From Chryseobacterium sp. G0162 (GTDB lineage: Bacteria; Bacteroidota; Bacteroidia; Flavobacteriales; Weeksellaceae), in assembly GCF_003815715.1 (NCBI RefSeq), contig NZ_CP033922.1, positions 3,706,001-3,770,000 on the forward strand: a stretch of DNA of 64,000 bases, read 5' to 3'. Positions within the stretch are counted from its first letter, which is position 1. Each line of letters starts with the position of its first letter. Below, one piece after another: positions 57,789 through 64,000 of the stretch. A model generated the notes under the pieces. It searched no databases. It saw nothing but the letters and a program-made list of their open reading frames with translations, and was not told the DNA's origin. A program made the position numbers and the translations under genes.

Positions 57789-59582
57789 TTATTTTACTAA
57801 AAACTGCAGTGTAGTTCCATCCAGTTTCAAAATATAAACTCCCTGATTAAGACTTCCGGTTCTGATTACATTTCCATTCCTGAAAGGTCTGTCAATCGTC
57901 TGAATAACTTTCCCCTGAAGCGTATAGATTTCAGCTCTTTTAATATCTTTAATTTCACCTTTTACAATGATCTCCTGATTGGTGATCGGGTTAGGAGTAA
58001 TTTTAAAGTTTTGCGTGGTCGCTTGGGTAACACTTTTAGCTTGCCTGGCAGCAGAGTTTGAATAACATGTCCATTTCAGATCATCAACAGCCACTCTGTT
58101 GCTGGCTGAGTTATTTACCAGGCTTACCGTTACATTCCCGGAAACATTAATATTATTAATAGTTGTTGTAGTAGCAGCCATACTATAAGGAACCGTACCC
58201 ACTGTTGTTCCGTTTACTTTTACATCAAGAACCCCGTTGCTTCCTGAAAATTTCAACTGTGTAGTTACTGTTAAAGAGCCAATTCCATTTGCCGAACTTC
58301 CGGATGTTAATGATCCATTTCTTACAGTAATAGCCTTATTATTGATCGTTTGGTCTGTTCTGGAGTCTGTAGCAGTCCAGGAAATACCGCCATTGCTCCA
58401 TGTTTTGGTGGAATAAGTAGAGCTTGCAGCAGGAATGGATTCGAAATTTTCATTGGCACAGTCTGTAGATGGATTAGGAGTTGACGTTCCTGTATTCGTT
58501 GTTCCTGAAACGGTAGAACTGTTTGACGATGAATTGCCAGCAGCATCTTTGGCGACAACATAGAAATTGTAAGTAGTTGAAGGATTTAATCCTGAAATCG
58601 TTGTAGAAGTTGAACTTATTGTAGTTTGAAGACTTCCGTTCATATAAACATTGTAAGCAGAAACTCCCACATTATCCGAAGCAGCATTCCATGTAAGAGA
58701 AATACTGTTGGATGTTTTGGAAGAAATGGCTAAACCTGTAGCAGTTGTAGGAGCTTGAGTATCACTGGTTGGTTGTTGAGATCCCCAGATAAGATTTACA
58801 TAGCTTGGGTTATCAATGAAAGGATTTCTGTTACCCTGATAAGTATATGATGCATTATTCCTTTTAATTTCGGCTTGAGATACCGGATCTTGATTATGCC
58901 ATGCTAAAAGAACATTCAATTCCCAGGTCTGAAGTCCGGGAAATGTAGAACTTCCCAGCATATTTCCTGAAGAAAAAGAAGAAAGCTTACTCTGATAACG
59001 CGTTACAAAATAAAAGATCATACGGGCAACATCCCCTTTAAACTCATCAATCGGCTCAAAAACGACCCCGGAATATCCTGAAGAAACAGAATTACCCAGC
59101 TTTGATCCATTCTTAGAGGTAAAAGTTGCACTTCCAACCTTTCCAAACGGATAATTACTTCTCATTCCGTTTACTTTGCCATCTGTAGCTCTGATAAAAT
59201 GAATGTCAGCCACCATTGGTGAAGCCTGATTAAATAAACTTTGAGGGATAATATGTTCTCTGTTATAACAGTTTCCTTCTGTAGAATAAGTCCCGCACTG
59301 GTTTGATCCTGGAGTATATTTATAAGGGTCAGCACCTACAGGTTTTTCTGAATAAATATCAAGGATAGAACCATCATTTTCGTAGTCTTTATCAATGTCG
59401 GTCGTTTTATAGGCAGTCCATAATCCATTGTAGCCTTTGTCCTGGTGTCCGCTGGTAATAATGCTGCTCAAAGCAGTTTTAAGTGCAGCACCACTCAATC
59501 CATTGGCCGAGTTGTAGTATCCTGTAGGAGCCTGGGCATAGACAAGTCCCGAGAATACAGAGAATAAGATAATTTTTTTCAT
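57789..59582 (-). CDS. T9SS-secreted endonuclease I with fibronectin domain
   Basis: A 597-residue secreted nuclease. After a signal peptide (ILFSVFSGLVYAQ) residues 20-270 match endonuclease I/NucM, with catalytic NCYNREHIIPQSLF (His110) and HFIRATDGKVNGMRSNYPFG. A fibronectin-III domain follows (about 280-365, DTQAPTTATGLAISSKTSNS). A jelly-roll-like carbohydrate/adhesion domain lies at about 375-505, and a type A T9SS sorting domain ends the protein (FKITPNPITNQEIIVKG ... GVYILKLDG). It probably degrades extracellular DNA for nutrients or biofilm turnover and is cleaved at the sorting tail. The ATG at 59582 gives the proper signal. Confidence 0.92.
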   Translation of the reverse strand: MKKIILFSVFSGLVYAQAPTGYYNSANGLSGAALKTALSSIITSGHQDKGYNGLWTAYKTTDIDKDYENDGSILDIYSEKPVGADPYKYTPGSNQCGTYSTEGNCYNREHIIPQSLFNQASPMVADIHFIRATDGKVNGMRSNYPFGKVGSATFTSKNGSKLGNSVSSGYSGVVFEPIDEFKGDVARMIFYFVTRYQSKLSSFSSGNMLGSSTFPGLQTWELNVLLAWHNQDPVSQAEIKRNNASYTYQGNRNPFIDNPSYVNLIWGSQQPTSDTQAPTTATGLAISSKTSNSISLTWNAASDNVGVSAYNVYMNGSLQTTISSTSTTISGLNPSTTYNFYVVAKDAAGNSSSNSSTVSGTTNTGTSTPNPSTDCANENFESIPAASSTYSTKTWSNGGISWTATDSRTDQTINNKAITVRNGSLTSGSSANGIGSLTVTTQLKFSGSNGVLDVKVNGTTVGTVPYSMAATTTTINNINVSGNVTVSLVNNSASNRVAVDDLKWTCYSNSAARQAKSVTQATTQNFKITPNPITNQEIIVKGEIKDIKRAEIYTLQGKVIQTIDRPFRNGNVIRTGSLNQGVYILKLDGTTLQFLVK

Positions 59583-59912
59583 ATTAATATAATTTCCCAC
59601 AAGATTACTACATTTTCATGAATAAGAAATTACATTATTATTAATTTTGAATGTACCGCATTTAGCTTTCACCATTGAATTATAAATGATGATTGATTAT
59701 GATAAATGATCTCCAATTAGTAAACATACATGATAGGAAATTTCTCGATCGCTTTCATCTTGGAGACATTTAATATTGTGATCCATAAACCTAAAACCTG
59801 TATTTCTGAACTTGTCCTTCGAATCTCGAAACCTATACTTGAATAATCCCGGTCATAAAAATAAAAAAACCGGCACAAAAGTACCGGCTTATATAATAAT
59901 AGCTATAATTTT
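59583..59912. other. Spacer
   Basis: About 330 bases between two minus-strand genes, with no protein-like frame. It holds the endonuclease promoter region, in which no clear TAnnTTTG box is seen, and near its right end the terminator of the DUF4136 gene (59869-59892). Confidence 0.4.
59869..59892 (-). terminator. Terminator of the DUF4136 gene
   Basis: Read on the minus strand, GCCGGTAC, loop TTTT and GTGCCGGT form a stem with two G-U pairs, followed by a T tract. Confidence 0.65.
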
Positions 59913-60440
59913 TTATTTTCTCTGTGGCGGATAATTTTTCATAATCTCAGCCAAAATTTCAGGAATCTGTCTCTGTTTAGATTTTGGAGAATCTACAGAA
60001 ATTCCGCTTCCTATACCTTGCCAAACCAATTTATTGGATTTTGCATCAATAAGGTCAACGATTAAGGCGCCTTCATTATAATTGCTTGTCCATGTTCTGT
60101 TCATTCCAACACCCCATCCGAAAGGTCCACCCCAACCCCACATTCCGTAAGGGGAAGAACTTTGTATATCCGTAATTTTTTTATGGTTTGCTTTTACGTT
60201 GATAATAAGATCAGGATTTTCTCCGGATTGAAGTCCTTTGCTTTGAAGTTGTCTCGAAAGCTCATTCAGAACTCTGTCTTTATCAATATCATTCAATTTT
60301 AGATCATCAATTCTTATTTTATAAGTTTTGTAAGAATTGAAATTGGCGGTTTCAGCATAATCTGAACGTACCTGAAACGGGCTACAAGAAGTTAAACCTA
60401 ATGTAGCAGATGCCAACAAAATAAAAATATATTTTTTCAT
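59913..60440 (-). CDS. DUF4136 lipoprotein
   Basis: A 175-residue lipoprotein: signal MKKYIFILLASATLGLTSC with Cys19, then the DUF4136 core VRSDYAETANFNSYKTYKI, DKDRVLNELSRQLQSKGLQ, PDLIINVKANHKK and EGALIVDLIDAKSNKLVWQGIGSGI. A glycine/tryptophan-rich insert (GMWGWGGPFGWGVG) is common in these proteins. The family is periplasmic or outer-membrane-associated, of unknown function. The seven-residue extension to 60461 overlaps the DUF5522 gene, so ATG at 60440, one base after that gene's stop, is preferred. Confidence 0.87.
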   Translation of the reverse strand: MKKYIFILLASATLGLTSCSPFQVRSDYAETANFNSYKTYKIRIDDLKLNDIDKDRVLNELSRQLQSKGLQSGENPDLIINVKANHKKITDIQSSSPYGMWGWGGPFGWGVGMNRTWTSNYNEGALIVDLIDAKSNKLVWQGIGSGISVDSPKSKQRQIPEILAEIMKNYPPQRK

Positions 60441-60441
60441 T

Positions 60442-60627
<186 letters not shown>

Positions 60628-60652
60628 TTAAATGCAAAGTCAAAAAACTTTT

Positions 60653-60660
60653 TATATTTG
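60653..60660 (+). promoter_or_regulatory. Promoter box of the mini-metalloprotease gene
   Basis: TATATTTG, perfect TAnnTTTG, ending five bases before the ATG at 60666. Transcription would start at or next to the ATG. Confidence 0.6.
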
Positions 60661-60665
60661 TTAGT

Positions 60666-60992
60666 ATGATAATTGTATGCCAAAAGCCATTAAAAAAATT
60701 AAAAATTAACGGCATTGCTCTTTTTCCCTTTATCTTCATTAGGAAACCCGAAGATAAGGAAAATAATACACTTATTAACCACGAAAAAATCCACCTGCGG
60801 CAACAGTTGGAAATGCTCATCATATTCTTCTACATTTTCTATGTTATTGAATATTATTACTGGTTTTTCAAACTAAAAGATGGCTACCAGGCATACAGAA
60901 GGATCTCATTTGAAAGAGAAGCCTATGCTAATGAAAACAATCTGAATTATTTGCGTAAGAGAAAGTTCTGGAACTTTAGGAAATATTTGTAA
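60666..60992 (+). CDS. Small HEXXH-type putative metalloprotease-like membrane protein
   Basis: A 108-residue basic protein. NHEKIHLRQQLE contains HEKIH (His39, Glu40, His43), and EREAYANE supplies an acidic third ligand (Glu85), the arrangement of gluzincin-type zinc proteins in miniature. A hydrophobic segment (IIFFYIFYVIEYYYWFF, residues 52-68) lies between the two. Relatives are annotated only as hypothetical. Catalysis is unproven. The promoter box lies so close to the ATG that the mRNA may be leaderless. A REP-like sequence starts right after the stop. Confidence 0.75.
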   Translation: MIIVCQKPLKKLKINGIALFPFIFIRKPEDKENNTLINHEKIHLRQQLEMLIIFFYIFYVIEYYYWFFKLKDGYQAYRRISFEREAYANENNLNYLRKRKFWNFRKYL

Positions 60993-61022
60993 AAAACATC
61001 AATAGGGTGGGCTTTAGCCCAA
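60993..61022. repeat. Partial REP element
   Basis: AAAACATCAATAG, then GGGTGGGCTTTAGCCC: this matches the complement of the REP segment in the 42650 and 43333 repeats (AACATCAATAG, then ACGGGCTTTAGCCCGT) apart from the short junction. A solo relic of the same family. Confidence 0.65.
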
Positions 61023-61157
61023 CCTAAAAATTTAAATATATTACGCATCAGTACAACATCATCATCCGTGAAAACCTGTGCAATCCGTGGGAAACTTAAT
61101 AATTAATCTTTTATTATTTTTGTACCCTATAACCCATGAGCAGTCTAAAAAACTAAA

Positions 61158-62066
61158 ATGCTATTACAATTCCCAACAGAAACTATTCCCATTCAGGAAA
61201 TCCAGATTCATAAAAATGTAACACTCTTCATCAAGAGAGAAGATCTTATCCATCCCCAGATTTCTGGAAATAAATATTGGAAGTTGTTTTATAATGTTAA
61301 TCGTTATCTGGAAGGAAACCCTGAAAAACCTTATATTATTACATTTGGAGGAGCTTTTTCCAATCATATTGCTGCTGTTTCTGCGGTAGGTAATCTAGCG
61401 GGTATTCCAACATTAGGAATTATCAGAGGAGAAGAATTACAGGACAAATGGCGGGATAATCCAACTTTACTGTTTGCCAAAAGAAACGGAATGAACCTGA
61501 AATTTGTCACCCGTGAAGAATACCGTCATAAAGAAAAGCTGACAGAATTCCTGCAGCAGGAGTTTTCTAATGCTCTGGTTGTTCCTGAAGGAGGAACTAA
61601 TGGAGAGGCCGTGGAGGGGGTGAAAATGATGCTCAATGAGCAAACAAAAGATTTTGACTATCTTTGCACCGCAGTTGGAACGGGAGGAACCATTGCCGGA
61701 ATTTCAAAATTTTGTGAAGATAATCAGAAAGTTATAGGATTTAAGGTCGTTAACGATGCTTCACTTGAAAATAGAATATTTGAATTAACTTTGAAACAGA
61801 ATTTTAATCTAATAGATTCATGTTTTGGAGGTTATGGTAAAATAAGTGATGAGAATATCCGTTTTATCAATGATTTCAAAGAGAAATACAACATTCCTCT
61901 GGAACCGATTTATACAGGAAAGATGATGCAGAAGGTTTTTGAATTGATTGAAGAAGATTATTTTCCTGAAAATAGCAGGATTTTGTGCTTTCATACTGGT
62001 GGATTACAGGGGATTGAGGGAGCTAATCTGCTTTTAGAAAAACAGAATAGAAATTTAATTATATAA
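61158..62066 (+). CDS. ACC deaminase / D-cysteine desulfhydrase-like PLP enzyme
   Basis: A 302-residue fold-type II PLP enzyme. The PLP lysine is Lys39 in QISGNKYWKLFYN; the cofactor-binding loop is FGGAFSNHIAAVSAVG; the phosphate cradle is AVGTGGTIAGISKF. CFHTGGLQGIEG closes the family. ACC deaminase, D-cysteine desulfhydrase and related enzymes share this pattern, and I cannot separate them: the Glu/Tyr residues specific to ACC deaminases were not confirmed. The start at 61158 is the only reasonable one. Followed after six bases by the glucosaminidase gene frame, but that gene's own ATG is at 62082. Confidence 0.87.
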   Translation: MLLQFPTETIPIQEIQIHKNVTLFIKREDLIHPQISGNKYWKLFYNVNRYLEGNPEKPYIITFGGAFSNHIAAVSAVGNLAGIPTLGIIRGEELQDKWRDNPTLLFAKRNGMNLKFVTREEYRHKEKLTEFLQQEFSNALVVPEGGTNGEAVEGVKMMLNEQTKDFDYLCTAVGTGGTIAGISKFCEDNQKVIGFKVVNDASLENRIFELTLKQNFNLIDSCFGGYGKISDENIRFINDFKEKYNIPLEPIYTGKMMQKVFELIEEDYFPENSRILCFHTGGLQGIEGANLLLEKQNRNLII

Positions 62067-62081
62067 GTAAAATTGAAAAAC

Positions 62082-63140
62082 ATGAAAAGACTTTTTCTAT
62101 CCATAAGCCTTTTAGTTTTATCAAAATTTTCTGCCCAGAGTTGGGCAACCGAAGATCAATACATCCAAAAATTTGCAAAATATGCAGTAGAGGAAATGGA
62201 AAAATATAAAATTCCTGCTTCTATTACTCTTGCGCAAGGACTTCTTGAAACAGGAGGCGGGCAAAGCAGGCTGGCACAGGAAGGTAAAAACCACTTCGGA
62301 ATCAAATGTAAAGAAGATTGGACCGGTAAAACAATGAAACATACAGACGATGCTCCTAACGAGTGCTTCCGGGTGTATGACGATCCAAGACAATCTTACG
62401 AAGATCACTCTATATTTTTATCTACCAGAAAATATTACGCTAATCTTTTCAACCTGGATATGAAGGATTACAGAGCGTGGGCATATGGCTTAAAAAAGGC
62501 CGGATATGCAACCAATCCTCGTTATGCTTCCATTCTGATCACCAAAATTGAAAAGTATAAGTTATACGAATACGACAACACCAGTTCTAATGAAGTGTTG
62601 TATGCTGTTCTTAAAATGTACCCGGATCTGAAAGATGACAGAACTTTTATGGCACAACTGGAGCCTTCAAAAGCGACAAAGAAAGCCAAAGAGCCGGTGA
62701 CCGTAGAAGTTCCTTATAAGCAGACTTCTTACGCACAGCAACAGAAAAGAGTGGAGAGAATCAAAACAAAAGCTGAGATTTTGAATTCTATTCTTATCAA
62801 AAGTCACCCGAACGACGGGCTGAAATATATTATCATTCCTGAAGATACCGATATTAAATTCATTGCTAATAAATTCAAGGTCAGCGAAAGCCGCCTGATG
62901 AAATGGAATGAACTGGACAATGAAACATTGAAGAAAAATGATATCGTTTTTCTTGAATCTAAAAATTCATCAGGAAATACAGCCACTTATAAAGCCGTAT
63001 CTGGAGAGGATATGCATGATATCGCCCAGAAATTCGGAATCAAGTTACATAAATTATACGCTAAAAACAGAATGGATGAAGGACAGCAGCCATCTGCAGG
63101 ACAGCTGATTTATCTGATTGATAAAAAACCAAGAAACTAA
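62082..63140 (+). CDS. Secreted N-acetylglucosaminidase with LysM domains
   Basis: A 352-residue peptidoglycan hydrolase. Signal peptide: LFLSISLLVLSKFSAQS. The glucosaminidase (GH73-like) domain spans about residues 25-165, with ITLAQGLLETGGGQSRLA (catalytic Glu region), HFGIKCKEDWTGKT, ECFRVYDDPRQSYEDHSIFL and KKAGYATNPRYASILI. Two LysM-like modules lie near 245-295 and 300-350 (YIIIPEDTDIKFIANKFKVS; YKAVSGEDMHDIAQKFGI) and bind glycan. It probably acts on cell-wall turnover in the periplasm. ATG at 62082 is chosen over a TTG at 62073. Confidence 0.92.
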   Translation: MKRLFLSISLLVLSKFSAQSWATEDQYIQKFAKYAVEEMEKYKIPASITLAQGLLETGGGQSRLAQEGKNHFGIKCKEDWTGKTMKHTDDAPNECFRVYDDPRQSYEDHSIFLSTRKYYANLFNLDMKDYRAWAYGLKKAGYATNPRYASILITKIEKYKLYEYDNTSSNEVLYAVLKMYPDLKDDRTFMAQLEPSKATKKAKEPVTVEVPYKQTSYAQQQKRVERIKTKAEILNSILIKSHPNDGLKYIIIPEDTDIKFIANKFKVSESRLMKWNELDNETLKKNDIVFLESKNSSGNTATYKAVSGEDMHDIAQKFGIKLHKLYAKNRMDEGQQPSAGQLIYLIDKKPRN

Positions 63141-63215
63141 TTTAAATTTTTTGTTGAGAGTTTATTGTTGACACTTAACCGCCAACCCGTAACTGTCAAC
63201 CAACGACAAATATAT

Positions 63216-64000
63216 ATGAAGTATCAAAGAAGTTCGGCTTTATTTGATGAAGCCTACAAATACATTCCGGGAGGAGTAAATTCTCCGGTAAGAGCATTCA
63301 AATCAGTGGGAGGAGTTCCTGTTTTCATGAAATCTGCAAAAGGAGCTTACCTTACCGATGCTGATGATAATACGTATATCGATTACATCAATTCATGGGG
63401 ACCTGCTATTTTAGGTCACACGCATCCTGAAGTATTGGAAGAACTGAAAATCCAGGCAGAAAAAGGATTCTCTTTCGGTGCCCCTACAGAACTGGAAACT
63501 GAAATTGCTAAATTCATCATCGAAAACGTTCCGAATATTGACCAGATCAGAATGGTTTCTTCAGGAACGGAAGCGTGTATGAGTGCTGTAAGACTGGCAA
63601 GAGGCTATACTAAAAGAGATAAGATCGTAAAATTTGAAGGCTGCTATCACGGACATTCGGATTCATTCTTAATTAAAGCAGGAAGTGGAGCTGCTACCTT
63701 TGGAAATCCAAATTCTCCAGGAGTAACAGAAGGTACCGCAAAAGATACTTTATTAGCTCGTTATAATGATTTTGAACAGGTTCAGGATTTATTCCGTCTC
63801 AATCCGGGAGAAATTGCTGCTGTAATTATAGAGCCGGTTGCAGGAAATATGGGATGTGTATTGCCTGAGAATGATTTCTTACAAAACTTAAGAAAGATCT
63901 GTGATGAAAACGGAGCTTTATTGATTTTTGATGAGGTAATGACTGGTTTCAGATTAGCATTCGGTGGAGCACAGGAGCTTTTCAATGTAAAAGCTGACCT
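63216..64000 (+). CDS. hemL: Glutamate-1-semialdehyde 2,1-aminomutase, 5' part
   Basis: The first 261 codons of a class III PLP aminotransferase making 5-aminolevulinate for heme. Seen: [24 protein letters not shown], the strongly conserved start; [34 protein letters not shown] (PLP phosphate loop); [23 protein letters not shown]; and [19 protein letters not shown] (PLP-contacting Asp). The catalytic lysine lies just beyond the window end. The gene is cut at 64000. Upstream, 63141-63215 holds a GTTGAC/GTCAAC-type inverted repeat. Confidence 0.96.
   Translation, partial: MKYQRSSALFDEAYKYIPGGVNSPVRAFKSVGGVPVFMKSAKGAYLTDADDNTYIDYINSWGPAILGHTHPEVLEELKIQAEKGFSFGAPTELETEIAKFIIENVPNIDQIRMVSSGTEACMSAVRLARGYTKRDKIVKFEGCYHGHSDSFLIKAGSGAATFGNPNSPGVTEGTAKDTLLARYNDFEQVQDLFRLNPGEIAAVIIEPVAGNMGCVLPENDFLQNLRKICDENGALLIFDEVMTGFRLAFGGAQELFNVKAD

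Overview
The window looks like a chromosomal segment of a Chryseobacterium-like member of the Bacteroidetes (Flavobacteriia, Weeksellaceae). The DNA is AT-rich and most stops are TAA. Several genes have the Bacteroidetes -7 promoter element TAnnTTTG a short distance upstream. Gliding genes gldB and gldC, a type IX secretion C-terminal sorting domain, a PafA-type phosphatase, a Bacteroidetes-type Hcp (T6SSiii) and many families typical of the group (DUF4136, DUF5522, DUF2752, DUF1963, DUF3291) point the same way. The genus is inferred from gene content, not from a marker alignment. I recognised no rRNA, tRNA or CRISPR array.

Layout. 1-13.7 kb is accessory: small secreted proteins and lipoproteins, an RDD membrane protein, HxlR/AraC/Crp-type regulators, a DoxX-cupin pair, an ankyrin protein, a periplasmic thioredoxin, and a tandemly duplicated pair of very short membrane proteins, each followed by a small helical protein. 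14-31 kb holds a nucleoid-associated protein, a five-gene operon (porin, DASS dicarboxylate carrier, sdhC, sdhA, sdhB), a secreted Ntn amidase, a bacteriophytochrome-heme oxygenase operon, malate dehydrogenase, and a DUF1963/glycolipid-binding-like cluster. 31-45 kb holds an M28 peptidase, PafA, a cobalamin riboswitch controlling a BtuB-like receptor and a beta-propeller lipoprotein, CCA-adding enzyme, a Sua5/YrdC protein, and a REP-associated HUH transposase (RAYT) between two near-identical 217-bp repeats.

45-64 kb holds cystathionine gamma-synthase/lyase, then gldC and gldB separated by an ABC ATPase and a remarkable ABC permease-TlpA thioredoxin fusion, a frameshifted acetyltransferase, nadE, and a barnase-like RNase / archaemetzincin / barstar cluster. 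Next come cytidine deaminase, an old yellow enzyme, an orphan Hcp, a T9SS-exported endonuclease I, an ACC-deaminase-like enzyme, a glucosaminidase-LysM protein, and the 5' part of hemL, cut by the window end.

How genes work together. Porin and DASS carrier would bring C4-dicarboxylates to the succinate dehydrogenase encoded in the same operon, with mdh a few kilobases away. Heme oxygenase would make biliverdin for the phytochrome. The riboswitch would switch on outer-membrane B12 capture when B12 is scarce. Barstar would neutralise the barnase-like RNase. Most promising as undescribed biology: the ABC-TlpA fusion inserted in the gldB-gldC neighbourhood, the duplicated micro-membrane-protein module (12.5-13.7 kb), the RNase-metalloprotease-inhibitor cluster, and the RAYT/REP family with matching solo copies elsewhere in the window. 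Several start codons were moved downstream because the longest frame begins with a TTG lying inside a TAnnTTTG promoter box or because an ATG gives a sensible signal peptide.
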